A stretch of DNA of 64,000 bases from the NCBI GenBank assembly GCA_021773275.1, contig JAJFKJ010000069.1, positions 1 through 64,000 of the forward strand, given 5' to 3'. Source of the stretch: Gammaproteobacteria bacterium (GTDB lineage: Bacteria > Pseudomonadota > Gammaproteobacteria > JABCZS01). A model generated the notes under the pieces. The model was not told the origin of the DNA. It did no database searches and saw only the letters and a list, made by a program, of their open reading frames with translations. Of the stretch, positions 39,188-49,185 are shown piece by piece. The number at the start of each line of letters is the position of its first letter. Position 1 is the first letter of the stretch. The translations under genes and the position numbers were made by a program.

Positions 39188-42031
39188 CTAGTTGCTAGCG
39201 CTGATGTCAATCAAGGCATCAATCAGCTGCGCATCTAGATCGTGCCGCTTGCTATTAGCTTTGTCTAAGTCTCTATTTCTATAATAGTCTTTTGAAAAAG
39301 TTTCGATAACAGTTGTTTGTGAAACGACGTCAGCACTTAAACGCTCGCCCATGTAATCACTAGACTCTTGATTCAAGCCTTCAAGTAAGCTGTGATATTC
39401 CAATGAGCTGTAATAAGCTGAAAATTCATCGCTGCTCAGTAAAATCGTATCGTTTTGTTGGCTGTCGACAATCTGGCCACTTTGGCCATTTTGGCTATTT
39501 AGGCTAGCTGCAAGAGCTGACCGCGACCCTATAAGCTCGACAGTACAAGCAAGACCACACCATTGCAATGAAGCATAGTAATCTTGTGGCTGCGTTTTAA
39601 CAATATGCCAGTCGCTGGTAAAGTCTAAACCTGCGGCTTCATAAATAGTTTGGTTGTCATAATAATCATCAGTAATATTATCAGTTACTGTAAATATGTT
39701 TATACCCAGATCGTTGCCAACGGCTTGCAACGCAAGACCTTTGCCTTCATTTCGGGCGGCATCGTGCAAAGAGTCGGACTGTGCAAAGTAACCATAAGCA
39801 TGCCCTGCTATAGTGCCAGCATCATTACCCGTAACGCTATTATTTAAAGCCAAAACATTGCTTAGTGCTGTCGCACCCATAGCGGTGCCATCATTTATTG
39901 CGTTACCATAAACATGGCCAACAACACCACCGGCTGCGCCGTTAGTGGCAACAACATTGTTAGCAACAATGGCGTTAGTGATGGTAGCGCCATCTCTAAG
40001 TTGCCCCACAAGTCCGCCGATAATATCTGCACCTTGAACGGTTGAATCTTGATCTGTACTATAGATGAAGCTTAAGTCTGATTGTTGAGCTCTACCTGCA
40101 ATACCGCCGGCATAGCTGTTTTCCACAGTGATATTACCGTGATTACCTGCCTGAGAGATATCCGTATTGTGGATGATACCTGCGATACCGCCGGCAAAAC
40201 TGTCGCCAGATATGTTACCTTTATTTATTAAGGTACCATTAATTGTAGAATCATTAAAGTTACCTGCGATACCGCCGGCTGTTCCGCTTCGTGCATAGAC
40301 GTCAGAGGTGTTAAGTAAATCACCCGTAATAGAGCTGTTGTAGACATAACCGAAATACCCGCCTACGTTAATTGCGCCTGCTACATTTTCACTTGCAAGC
40401 GTGGGTGTTTTTGCAAATGCTATTGCTGAATTGTTAAGCTCACCTGCAAAACCGCCGGTCACACTCGCATGATAATCTGGTGTAAAGTTGCCGATATCGA
40501 CACTAACGTCATCGTTAAAGTTTACTTGTGCATTTTCAATGATACCAATGGCACCACCTAAGCGGAATATTTGAGCTGAAAGCGTATCTGCTGAGACATT
40601 GAAGTCACCATCGACGTTTATATCGCCAGTGGCTTTACCTAATACGCCGCCCACATATCTTTGGCCTGCAACATTCTCAGCCTGGATATTGGTTTCGCCT
40701 AGCAAGGTAGTATTGTTGGCCGCACCTGCAAGAACACCGGTTGACTGTTTATAATAGTTCAACTTCTCACCAAATCTAGTGATCCAGTAATAATTACCGT
40801 CGACATTTGCGTTGGTGATGTTTGCATCAATAACAGTTGCGCCATCAAGCTTAGCAAATAAACCTGTATGGATTTCGTTTCTTACCCTGCCTATAGAGCG
40901 GTCTGGGGTTTCTTGCTCAATGTTCAAATTACTGATTTCGTGATTATTGAAATCAAATGTGCCTGTATAGGCGTTGTTTTTTGTGGCGTCATTCGCGTCT
41001 CTACCGATAGGTCTGAAGTTAATGCCTGTTAAGTCAATATCGCCACTTAATGCGTAGTTATTACTTAGTGTAGAATCGTTTTTATTTCTAGTTTGTTGTA
41101 TTCTTTGCAAATCATCAGCGTTGTGAACCCAAAGGTGCGTTTGTGTGTCGCCGGCAATTAAAGAAGCGTAGTTAATCGGAGTTCTATAATCATCTTCGGT
41201 GTAATAAACATCCGTTTGGGCAGCATCAACTTCACCCGGGCCTACGAACCTGATTGTATCGCCGCTTAAGATAACTTTATTTGCTTCGATGTAGCCATCA
41301 ACGTTAATCATGCTTTCCAATATATCATCGGCAACAGCAGCCATTAACACGACTTCGTTGCCGGTGTTGTGTATTTCGCCTGATGTAACTTGACCAAGCA
41401 GGGGTGCTGCATCAAAGGTAATCAAGTCATCACCGTATAAATCGAGTGTAAAAATTTCGCCAGATGCTAACACAAGCTTGCCTACATCGGCTTGAATAAA
41501 ACCTTGGTTGCTAACAGATGGAGCAACAAGTACAGCAACACCCGTATTGGCAAATGTTACGCCGCTGCTTTCTATCGTGATTGCTGAACCAGGCGTCGCC
41601 TGGTCGAATTTATATTTGCCTGTTTCATAACCTGCAATGAAGTTTTTATCAGATATATTGGTAGTAGACGCTACCAAGCCGCCAACATCGATAGTGGCAT
41701 TTTGGCCAAATACGATACCATTAGGGTTAACCAAAAATACTTTACCGGTAGCAGTTAATTTACCGTGAATTTGGGATGCTTTATTACCCGTTACCCGGTT
41801 TAGGGTGACGGAATTAGCGTTATCAATGAAGTTGACCTCTTCGCCTTTAGCGATAGAGAAATCCTGCCAGTTAATAATGGCTTTATTAGAGTGTACAGTC
41901 ACATTGGTTACAGAACCGTTGTGCTCAACGGTAGCTGAGTTATCGACCACGCTGGCACCACTAGGGGCAGCAGCAGCGGCACTGGCTACGGCCAGTAAAG
42001 CGAACCCTGATAAGCTTTTATTTAAATACAT
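39188..42031 (-). CDS. Haemagglutinin-type exoprotein (two-partner secretion, TPS domain)
   Basis: A 947-residue secreted protein. A signal peptide (residues 1-22, '...FALLAVASAAAAAPSGA') is followed by the TPS domain, with 'IINWQDFSIAKGEEVNF', 'RVTGNKASQIHGKL' and the hallmark 'FLVNPNGIVFG'. The remainder is a beta-helix with many GLUG-like repeats ('GGIAG', 'GGLVGQL', 'GGVVGHVYG'). Such TpsA proteins cross the outer membrane through a TpsB pore and act as adhesins. No TpsB gene is in the window. GAGG lies 8 nt before the ATG. It is convergent with the RNase III-ankyrin gene, with an 10-bp gap. Confidence 0.88.
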   Translation of the reverse strand: MYLNKSLSGFALLAVASAAAAAPSGASVVDNSATVEHNGSVTNVTVHSNKAIINWQDFSIAKGEEVNFIDNANSVTLNRVTGNKASQIHGKLTATGKVFLVNPNGIVFGQNATIDVGGLVASTTNISDKNFIAGYETGKYKFDQATPGSAITIESSGVTFANTGVAVLVAPSVSNQGFIQADVGKLVLASGEIFTLDLYGDDLITFDAAPLLGQVTSGEIHNTGNEVVLMAAVADDILESMINVDGYIEANKVILSGDTIRFVGPGEVDAAQTDVYYTEDDYRTPINYASLIAGDTQTHLWVHNADDLQRIQQTRNKNDSTLSNNYALSGDIDLTGINFRPIGRDANDATKNNAYTGTFDFNNHEISNLNIEQETPDRSIGRVRNEIHTGLFAKLDGATVIDANITNANVDGNYYWITRFGEKLNYYKQSTGVLAGAANNTTLLGETNIQAENVAGQRYVGGVLGKATGDINVDGDFNVSADTLSAQIFRLGGAIGIIENAQVNFNDDVSVDIGNFTPDYHASVTGGFAGELNNSAIAFAKTPTLASENVAGAINVGGYFGYVYNSSITGDLLNTSDVYARSGTAGGIAGNFNDSTINGTLINKGNISGDSFAGGIAGIIHNTDISQAGNHGNITVENSYAGGIAGRAQQSDLSFIYSTDQDSTVQGADIIGGLVGQLRDGATITNAIVANNVVATNGAAGGVVGHVYGNAINDGTAMGATALSNVLALNNSVTGNDAGTIAGHAYGYFAQSDSLHDAARNEGKGLALQAVGNDLGINIFTVTDNITDDYYDNQTIYEAAGLDFTSDWHIVKTQPQDYYASLQWCGLACTVELIGSRSALAASLNSQNGQSGQIVDSQQNDTILLSSDEFSAYYSSLEYHSLLEGLNQESSDYMGERLSADVVSQTTVIETFSKDYYRNRDLDKANSKRHDLDAQLIDALIDISASN

Positions 42032-42256
42032 ACATACACCTCAAATCCAACACTTCTTTCTAACAATAACTCCACGATACCATGTTCAATGATCGGAAGT
42101 AAACCCACATTGATGTAGGTCAACATACTTAAAGAGGCTTGTAACATATTGAAATATATCAACTATATATTTTGGAGAAGAAAGTGTGTCAGTTGCTACA
42201 GGTATTACATTCTGTCACATTTTGACAGCTAAACCAGCGCACAGTATGATGGCCTC

Positions 42257-43060
42257 ATGAAAATTCATAACAAATCAAAGTATGAGATAGATAAGCTCAA
42301 TAAACGCCTGAGGCGCCTCACAGGTCAGGCTATAGATGATTTTGGCATGATAGAAACAGGGGATAAGGTCATGGTTTGTCTCTCAGGTGGCAAAGACTCT
42401 TACACAATGCTCGATATATTGCTTAATCTGCAACGCAATGCACCTGTCGATTTTGAGATTCATGCTGTTAACCTTGATCAAAAGCAGCCAGATTACCCTG
42501 AGCATATTCTACCGGAGTACTTGGAGCAGCTAGGCGTTAAATACACCATCGTTGAAAAAGATACCTACAGCATTGTAAAAGAAGTGCTGGCTGAAGGTAA
42601 AACCATGTGTAGCCTGTGTTCGCGACTGCGCCGCGGTAACCTCTATACGTTTGCAGAAGAAATAGGTGCTACTAAAATTGCTCTAGGCCACCATCGCGAG
42701 GATATTATTGAAACATTCTTCTTGAATATATTTTTTGGCGGTAAACTCAAGGCAATGCCAGCAAAGCTTATCAGTGACAATAAAAAACACACCGTGATTC
42801 GCCCGCTTGCTTACTGTAAAGAAAAAGATATTGCAAAATATGCAGCGTATAAAAAGTTTCCGATTATTCCTTGCAATCTCTGCGGTTCACAAGAAAACTT
42901 GCAGCGCGTACAGGTGAAAAAAATGTTGCATGCCTGGGATAAAGAACATCCTGGTCGTGTTGAGACCATCTTCAATGCTTTACAAAACGCAACCCCTTCG
43001 CATTTGCTAGACAGAAAGCTTTTTGACTTTGATGCCTACATTGCATCCGCTGATATTTAA
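42257..43060 (+). CDS. ttcA: tRNA 2-thiocytidine biosynthesis protein TtcA
   Basis: A 267-residue PP-loop ATPase that thiolates cytidine-32 of some tRNAs. The PP-loop is '[12 protein letters not shown]'. The conserved cysteines of the iron-sulfur site are in '[11 protein letters not shown]' and 'IPCNLCGSQ'. '[12 protein letters not shown]' is the family's activating-histidine segment. Length and motif order match TtcA of gammaproteobacteria. The ribosome-binding site is weak. It marks the start of the core-genome part of the window. Confidence 0.95.
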   Translation: MKIHNKSKYEIDKLNKRLRRLTGQAIDDFGMIETGDKVMVCLSGGKDSYTMLDILLNLQRNAPVDFEIHAVNLDQKQPDYPEHILPEYLEQLGVKYTIVEKDTYSIVKEVLAEGKTMCSLCSRLRRGNLYTFAEEIGATKIALGHHREDIIETFFLNIFFGGKLKAMPAKLISDNKKHTVIRPLAYCKEKDIAKYAAYKKFPIIPCNLCGSQENLQRVQVKKMLHAWDKEHPGRVETIFNALQNATPSHLLDRKLFDFDAYIASADI

Positions 43061-43097
43061 GATATAGTCAATATATCAGCTTAAAAAGGATGCGCAC

Positions 43098-44690
43098 ATG
43101 ATTACACGGATGCAATCGATATTTTTTATATTATCTTTGTTAGGTATCGCCCTAATATGTTCTCTCTATCATTTTGCCGCCTGGCATTCTTATATATTGG
43201 ATGGCTTCATTGCGGCCTTCATTTTGCTAGGCCTGCACGATATTTTTATCAGCACCCGCAACCTTAATCACAATTATCCGATAGCAGCGTATATACGCCA
43301 CATGTTGGAATATATTCGCCCGGAAATTCGCCAATATTTTATTGCCAGCGATACCGATGAACGACCATTTAACCGTGAGCAGCGCAGCATGGTGTATCAG
43401 CGTGCTAAAAACATGCCTGATACCATTCCGTTTGGTACAGAACATGATATTCACAAAACCGGTTATTTGTCGGCTCACCACTCTTTAGCGCCTAAAGAAA
43501 TTATAAAAGATCGGCATCGCGTTATTGTCGGTGGAAGTGAATGCAAACAACCTTATTCATCGTCGCGTTTGAATATATCGGCAATGAGTTTTGGTGCATT
43601 AAGTGGGCGAGCGGTCATGGCGCTAAATAAAGGCGCTGCACTCGGTGGCTTTGCACACAATACAGGTGAGGGTGGTTTAAGTAAGTATCATTTGTGGGGT
43701 GGCGGCGATATTACTTGGCAGATTGGTACCGGTTATTTCGGTTGTCGCAGCAAGAAAGGGGATTTTGACCCTGCACAATTCAAAGATAAAGTTGCACACC
43801 CGCATGTGAAAATGATTGAAATAAAATTATCGCAAGGGGCAAAGCCATCACATGGTGGCGTTTTACCTGCTGCAAAAGTGTCTAAGGAAATCGCTGAAAT
43901 CCGCGGCGTTGCAATAGGTGAAGATTGCATCTCACCACCTGCGCATACTGCATTTTCAACGCCAATAGGCCTACTTGAATACGTGCAACAATTACGTGAG
44001 TTATCGTTAGGCAAGCCTGTGGGCTTTAAACTATGTGTGGGTGTACCGGAAGAATTTATGGCTGTCTGTAAAGCCATGCTCAAAACGGGTATCTATCCGG
44101 ACTTCATTACTATCGATGGCGCTGAAGGTGGTACTGGTGCAGCACCTGTAGAGTTCACCGATCGTTTAGGTATGTCATGTCTAGATGGCTTGTCGTATGT
44201 GAACAATACCTTGGTGGGTATCAATGTACGCGATAAAATGAAACTGATTGCATCAGGTAAAACGGCAAGTGGTTTTGATATGCTGACAAAAGTAGCCTTC
44301 GGAGCAAACATTTGTAATGCAGCACGTACGATGCTTCTTTCGATAGGTTGTGTGCAATCCCGTTCATGCAATACTAATAAATGCCCCACGGGTATTACTA
44401 CGCAAAATAAAATGCGCGGTATGGCTATAAATGTTGCGAAAAAATCCAAGCATGCGGAACAGTTCCATAAAGCGACAGTCAGTAGTTTCTTGCAGTTGGT
44501 GGGGGCGATGGGTATGACTGACCCTGATGATCTCAGATTAAAACATATTATTCGTCAGAACGGCAACGATAATGCGATACGTTGCGACCGTTTATATCCG
44601 ACTTTGCAAGCAGGGCAGTTACTCAATAATGATGGGCCCATTGAGTTTTTAGAGCATTGGCAAGCTGCCAGTGAAGATCGTTTTCAATAA
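43098..44690 (+). CDS. FMN-binding glutamate synthase-family protein
   Basis: A 530-residue protein. An N-terminal membrane helix or two (residues 6-50) precede the GltB-like FMN barrel (PF01645 type), with 'SRLNISAMSFGALSGRAVMALNKGA', 'NTGEGGLSKYH', 'IEIKLSQGAKPSHGG', 'ITIDGAEGGTGAAP' and a cysteine cluster 'CVQSRSCNTNKCPTGITTQ' (3Fe-4S type). It lacks the glutaminase domain of complete glutamate synthase, so ammonia-dependent glutamate synthesis cannot be assumed. Good ribosome-binding site. The TPP-enzyme gene follows after 9 bp, indicating an operon. Confidence 0.88.
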   Translation: MITRMQSIFFILSLLGIALICSLYHFAAWHSYILDGFIAAFILLGLHDIFISTRNLNHNYPIAAYIRHMLEYIRPEIRQYFIASDTDERPFNREQRSMVYQRAKNMPDTIPFGTEHDIHKTGYLSAHHSLAPKEIIKDRHRVIVGGSECKQPYSSSRLNISAMSFGALSGRAVMALNKGAALGGFAHNTGEGGLSKYHLWGGGDITWQIGTGYFGCRSKKGDFDPAQFKDKVAHPHVKMIEIKLSQGAKPSHGGVLPAAKVSKEIAEIRGVAIGEDCISPPAHTAFSTPIGLLEYVQQLRELSLGKPVGFKLCVGVPEEFMAVCKAMLKTGIYPDFITIDGAEGGTGAAPVEFTDRLGMSCLDGLSYVNNTLVGINVRDKMKLIASGKTASGFDMLTKVAFGANICNAARTMLLSIGCVQSRSCNTNKCPTGITTQNKMRGMAINVAKKSKHAEQFHKATVSSFLQLVGAMGMTDPDDLRLKHIIRQNGNDNAIRCDRLYPTLQAGQLLNNDGPIEFLEHWQAASEDRFQ

Positions 44691-44699
44691 GAGGCAATT

Positions 44700-46394
44700 A
44701 TGAGCAAAAATGTTAGTGACCAGATCGTACAAATACTTACGGAATTAGGTGTCAAGCGTATTTATGGTATCCCCGGAGATACCATTGATTCAATGATGGA
44801 ATCACTGCGTAAACAAAGTGCAATTGATTTTATCGTTATGCGCCATGAGGAAAATGGTGCTTTTGCTGCAACTGCGCATGCAAAGCTTACTGGCGAGATC
44901 GGTGTCGTTGCCGCCTGCCAGGGCCCTGGTGCGAACCATCTAATAAATGGTTTATACGATGCAATGGACGATCGTGCGCCAGTGCTTGCCATCACGGGCG
45001 CTATTGGTACGGATGTTATTGGTACCCGCATGCCGCAGGAGACCTCGCAGATAAAATTATTTGACGACTGCACGGTGTATAACCAAGAAGTGCGGTCGGC
45101 AGAAAACTTGCCACGTGTATTAGAGCGCGCAATTCATAAAGCCATAGGCATGCAAGGTCCTGCGCATATATCAATACCATCAGATATAATGCGTGATGCC
45201 GCAGTTGCATGGACGTTTTCACCGCCGGTTTCATGGAATGATATTGAGATGAAGCCCAAGCCACATTTAATAGATGCGGCTAGTGCGGTGCTTAATAAGG
45301 CCAAGAAGCCTGTCATTTTATACGGAGAAGGTTCTCGCGATGCCAAAGTCGAGCTGGATAAGCTTGCTACAACGTTGAACGCACCTTTGGTGCATACAAC
45401 CCGTTCTAAAGATATTATCCCTGATGGTCATGCTAATGCTGTTGGTGGTATTGGTTTGATGGGTTCGGTAGCGAGTCATTATGCCTTAAAAAATTGCGAT
45501 GCTTTATTAATTGTTGGCAGCCAGTTTGCTTGGCGTGAATTTTACCCTGAGTCAGCACCTGTGGTGCAAATAGATTGCTTACCTGCGCATATTGGTTCAC
45601 GCATCCGTGCGAGTCACCCTCTACCTGGTGATAGCCAGGCTACCTGCGCGGCCTTGCTGCCTAAGTTAACACAAAAAACTGATACTAGTTTTTTGAAGAG
45701 TTGCCTGAAAGAAAACACTAGTTTACATACAAAAATTTCTTTTGATGCCAAAACCAGCAAAAAAGGTGAGCCAGTGCACCCGCAAGCGTTTATGGAAAAG
45801 CTTAATGAAAAAGCTGCTGATGATGCCATCTACATGGTTGATGCTGGTTCAATTACCATATGGGCAAACAATATTTTAAAAATCAAAAAAAATCAGCGCT
45901 TTGTATGGTGTGCAAATTTAGCATCGCTTGGTAATGGCGTTGGTTACGCGATAGCAGGGCAATTCACTTACCCAAAACGCCAAGTATTTGCGCTTTGTGG
46001 TGACGGCGGGTTTCAGATGAGCATTGCGGACTTGCCTACAGCTGTCATGTATAAACTACCTATTATTTTTGTAGTTTATAATAACTCAGCGTATAAATTT
46101 ATTGAGCTTGAAGAGCAGGGTGAAGGCAATCCAGTGTTTGGCACGCATTTCTGCAACCCAGATTATGCAAAGCTGGCTGAAGCACATGGTGCAATTGGTT
46201 TTACTGTTAATGACTACAGTGAAATCGATTCAGTGCTTGATAAAGCGCTGAAGCAGAAAATGCCTGTGGTTATTGATGTTAAGATCAACCCTGATGAGCT
46301 CATTATCCCGCCTGTGCTTGAGACTGGGAAAATGGTAAACTTTGTAAAAGCACAGGTCAAACAATGGTTCAGTAGCTCGACACAAAACAAATAG
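44700..46394 (+). CDS. Thiamine-pyrophosphate enzyme, pyruvate oxidase-like
   Basis: A 564-residue member of the acetolactate synthase/pyruvate oxidase superfamily. The N-terminal Pyr domain has 'GIPGDTIDSMMESL' and catalytic Glu in 'MRHEENGAFAA'. 'GPGANHLINGLYDAMDDRAPVLAITGA' is typical of PoxB-type oxidases. The C-terminal PP domain carries the TPP/Mg motif 'GDGGFQMSIADLPTA...YNN'. It is probably a flavin-dependent pyruvate oxidase giving acetate and CO2; acetolactate synthase is less likely from sequence context (no small subunit). It is in operon with the glutamate-synthase-like gene (9 bp) and the SIMPL gene after it. Confidence 0.85.
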   Translation: MSKNVSDQIVQILTELGVKRIYGIPGDTIDSMMESLRKQSAIDFIVMRHEENGAFAATAHAKLTGEIGVVAACQGPGANHLINGLYDAMDDRAPVLAITGAIGTDVIGTRMPQETSQIKLFDDCTVYNQEVRSAENLPRVLERAIHKAIGMQGPAHISIPSDIMRDAAVAWTFSPPVSWNDIEMKPKPHLIDAASAVLNKAKKPVILYGEGSRDAKVELDKLATTLNAPLVHTTRSKDIIPDGHANAVGGIGLMGSVASHYALKNCDALLIVGSQFAWREFYPESAPVVQIDCLPAHIGSRIRASHPLPGDSQATCAALLPKLTQKTDTSFLKSCLKENTSLHTKISFDAKTSKKGEPVHPQAFMEKLNEKAADDAIYMVDAGSITIWANNILKIKKNQRFVWCANLASLGNGVGYAIAGQFTYPKRQVFALCGDGGFQMSIADLPTAVMYKLPIIFVVYNNSAYKFIELEEQGEGNPVFGTHFCNPDYAKLAEAHGAIGFTVNDYSEIDSVLDKALKQKMPVVIDVKINPDELIIPPVLETGKMVNFVKAQVKQWFSSSTQNK

Positions 46395-46403
46395 GAGTTC
46401 ATG

Positions 46404-47105
46404 ATGAAATCACGTATAATTAAAACCGCTTTGCTTAGCATGTTATTGTTACCGGTCTTTGCATCAGCGCAATTACTACAACAACAAGACGTTATACGTT
46501 TACAAGCGGCTGGCGAAGTTAGTATAAACCCGGATATCGCAATTCTCAAAATCGCGGTCACAACAGAAGACGAAAATGTTGCAGAAGCTATTTCTGAAAA
46601 TGCACGAAAGATGAACCAGGTCGTGCAAGTAATAGAAAAAGAAATAAAAGACCATAGCAAGATCCAAACCAGCCGTTACCAGTTAAATCCCATTAATGAG
46701 TACGACCAAGAAACCAAGCGTAGTTATATTACCGGTTACCGCGTTACCAACGAAGTGACCGTTGAATCCAATAATTTAGAGGGTCTGGGGGAATTAATTG
46801 ATGATGTTGTCGAAGTAGGCAGTAATCAAATTCAGCAATTATCTTTCAGTCACAGTGACATTGATAATCTGCGCGATCAAGCATTGCAGGCTGCTATTAC
46901 TAATGGCATCGAACAAGCTAACATGATGGCGACGACAGCTGGCCTTGAAGTGACACGCGTTGTTGAAATAAGTACTTACGCTGCGCAGCCTGGGCCAACA
47001 CCTGTTTACCGCGAGATGGCTATGATGAACGATGCTAAAACGACCATCTTGCCAGGTGAAATGATGGTCGTCCAACAAGTTTATATGACTTTTGCCATAA
47101 ATTAA
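46404..47105 (+). CDS. SIMPL-domain (DUF541) periplasmic protein
   Basis: A protein of about 233 residues with a signal peptide ('IKTALLSMLLLPVFASA', cleaved near residue 22). The SIMPL/DUF541 domain runs from 'VIRLQAAGEVSINPDIAILKIAV' through 'QTSRYQLNPINEYDQETKRSYITGYRVTNEVTV', the family's core pattern, to 'AAITNGIEQANMMATTAGLEV'. Relatives such as YggE are linked to oxidative-stress tolerance. I prefer the second ATG (46404) over 46401 because AGGAG is 6 nt away. Last gene of the operon; its stop overlaps the convergent porin gene by 4 bp. Confidence 0.88.
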   Translation: MKSRIIKTALLSMLLLPVFASAQLLQQQDVIRLQAAGEVSINPDIAILKIAVTTEDENVAEAISENARKMNQVVQVIEKEIKDHSKIQTSRYQLNPINEYDQETKRSYITGYRVTNEVTVESNNLEGLGELIDDVVEVGSNQIQQLSFSHSDIDNLRDQALQAAITNGIEQANMMATTAGLEVTRVVEISTYAAQPGPTPVYREMAMMNDAKTTILPGEMMVVQQVYMTFAIN

Positions 47106-48409
47106 ACAGCTTCATTTCTGAACAGCGGTGCTAAATTAATGGTAAGTTGCGAGTTGATTAAATCAGCATGCAATTTACCTTTACCGTTGTTGTTAACACC
47201 GGATGCATCGCAGGTATAATCGATATCAACAGACTGGTAAAAAGAATGCGTATAGCCAATTTCTAAACGTACCACTCTATTAAATTGGTAGCCGACGCTA
47301 CCACCTAATGCCCAAAAATCAGACTCTGGGAACTCAACATTGACATATTTTTCGTTAGTAGGCGTTTGATCAATCCGAATACCCAGGCCTAATCTAATGT
47401 TTTCTGTTAAATGATAGTAGGTGCCTGTCATGAAAACCCAGCTGTTTTTATAAGACTGCTTTACAATCATGGTGCCTGAACCACCGCCTAAATCTGCGTT
47501 AGCAATATTTTTAAATTTGAGCTCATCGAACACGCCCCACATGTAGTACTCTACCGTACCCATTATGGCTAATTTTTCCGTAACATGGTGGTAGCCACTC
47601 AAAGAGAAGATTGGTGGCAAGGAAAACTCAACAGAAAAATCTTTATTGTCGATTGTGTTGCCGGGGTTTGAAAAGTCTTGTGTAGCAAAACTTCGGCCTG
47701 TGGCTTTGTGATCAACTTGTGAGCGGTAATTAAAACCAATACGTGTCATTTCGCTATCTGTCATGTAAAGAATGCCGGTGTGATAGCCATAACCCCAGCC
47801 ATCTGCTGTGTTGCTGGTATAGATGTCTGTTGCAATGGGGCCAAGAGACGGCGTGATGTTATCAGCCTCAAAATCTAAACGTTGCGCATCAAAACCAACA
47901 CCAACGGACCAGTTATCATTAATTTTGTAACCAAATGAATTTGAAATATTCCAAGTAATTAATAATGCATTTGTAACGCTGCTGTTTACAATAGAATTAT
48001 CGTTGAACTGCACACCCTGACCAAAGGGGTTGGTAAGACCAAAAGCATAGGTAACACGATCGGTGAGTGGGTGAGAATAATGTACAGCAAGTAAAGGGGC
48101 AATAATATGTGCGCTCGTATCACCGGTTTTAACAATGTCGTTAATAGGCCTTGCTACGGTGACTGTACCATCAAAATCAACACTGGAAAAAACGGGGCTA
48201 ACGCCTACGACTAATTCTGGGTGTGTAATACGCACAAGTCCCGCGGGGTTTGTAACACCGGTTGAAGCATCTTCTGCTAATGCTGCGCCGCCTGCATTAC
48301 CGGGTGTGCCTAAACCGTTGTCGACAGGTACTCGTAGCCCTGATGCATGCACCATTTGTGAGCAGGTCAAAATTAAAACGCTGACTAAAGCAGGGATGAT
48401 TCTTGGCAT
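47102..48409 (-). CDS. FadL-family outer-membrane transport protein
   Basis: A protein of about 435 residues. Start 48409 is chosen because it gives a proper signal peptide ('RIIPALVSVLILTCSQMVHA') and has AAGGTG upstream; the frame continues to 48490, but that would overlap ung. The N-terminal 'LGTPGNAGGAALAEDASTGVTNPAGL' is the FadL hatch-type motif with the N-P-A-(G/A) element. The rest has alternating beta strands and ends in a C-terminal beta signal region ('INLAPLFRNEAV'). It is a 14-strand outer-membrane pore for fatty acids or other hydrophobic compounds. Confidence 0.88.
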   Translation of the reverse strand: MPRIIPALVSVLILTCSQMVHASGLRVPVDNGLGTPGNAGGAALAEDASTGVTNPAGLVRITHPELVVGVSPVFSSVDFDGTVTVARPINDIVKTGDTSAHIIAPLLAVHYSHPLTDRVTYAFGLTNPFGQGVQFNDNSIVNSSVTNALLITWNISNSFGYKINDNWSVGVGFDAQRLDFEADNITPSLGPIATDIYTSNTADGWGYGYHTGILYMTDSEMTRIGFNYRSQVDHKATGRSFATQDFSNPGNTIDNKDFSVEFSLPPIFSLSGYHHVTEKLAIMGTVEYYMWGVFDELKFKNIANADLGGGSGTMIVKQSYKNSWVFMTGTYYHLTENIRLGLGIRIDQTPTNEKYVNVEFPESDFWALGGSVGYQFNRVVRLEIGYTHSFYQSVDIDYTCDASGVNNNGKGKLHADLINSQLTINLAPLFRNEAV

Positions 48410-48474
48410 TGAGCACCTTGTAAAGTAACTAAAGAAGGGGTATGTTATACCTACCCTAGTAAGAAGCGCAACCA

Positions 48475-49131
48475 ATGATTTGGGAAACATTATTAAAACC
48501 AGAATATGAGCAACCTTATTTTTTGCAGCTTAAAAGTTTCTTAAAAGAAGAAGCTAAAAAAAGTCAGGTTGTTTACCCAGAAAAAGATAATATTCTTAAT
48601 GCATTTCGTTTAACACCGTTTAATGAAACCAAAGTGGTTATTCTTGGGCAAGACCCGTATCACGGGCCTAAGCAAGCGCACGGCCTGGCGTTTTCAGTAC
48701 AAAAAGGCATAAAGATACCGCCATCCTTGCAGAACGTCTACAAAGAGATTCAAGAAGACATAGGTGTGCTTATGTCAGACAGTGGTGACCTGACCGCCTG
48801 GGCGAAACAAGGTGTGCTGTTGCTCAACACATGCCTAACCGTGCGGGAAGGGCAAGCACATTCGCATGCCAAAAAAGGTTGGGAAGTATTCACCGACAAG
48901 GCAATACGTGTTTTAAGTGAAAAATCTGCGCATCCAATTATTTTTGTGTTGTGGGGCTCACCTGCACGTAAGAAAACAGACTTAATTGATGCAAAACGTC
49001 ATCATATTTTAACTGCGGCACATCCCTCGCCGCTATCAGCGTATCGTGGCTTTTTTGGCTGCAAACATTTCTCTAAAACTAATGAGATTTTGGAAAGCGC
49101 AGGCCAAGAACCGATCGATTGGGCTTTATAG
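48475..49131 (+). CDS. ung: Uracil-DNA glycosylase
   Basis: A 218-residue family-1 UDG that removes uracil from DNA to start base-excision repair. The catalytic water-activating motif 'GQDPYHGPKQAHGLAFSV' is intact, with the Asp of GQDPYH, and so is the DNA-intercalation loop 'HPSPLSAYRGFFGC' containing the catalytic His. Length matches E. coli Ung (229). The start is divergent from the porin gene by 65 bp. Confidence 0.97.
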   Translation: MIWETLLKPEYEQPYFLQLKSFLKEEAKKSQVVYPEKDNILNAFRLTPFNETKVVILGQDPYHGPKQAHGLAFSVQKGIKIPPSLQNVYKEIQEDIGVLMSDSGDLTAWAKQGVLLLNTCLTVREGQAHSHAKKGWEVFTDKAIRVLSEKSAHPIIFVLWGSPARKKTDLIDAKRHHILTAAHPSPLSAYRGFFGCKHFSKTNEILESAGQEPIDWAL

Positions 49132-49133
49132 TA

Positions 49134-49185
49134 TTCGCCCCCTTTGTGAAGGGAGCAGGCTGCCGTAGGCGGGCGGGGGTTTTCT
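49134..49185. repeat. Partial palindromic repeat of the ATTCGCCCCC family
   Basis: ATTCGCCCCCTTTGTGAAGGGAGC... resembles the ends of the 26367-26494 element and the sequence at 53152. It fills the convergent gap between ung and the M48 protease gene and may act as a terminator-like hairpin. Confidence 0.55.
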
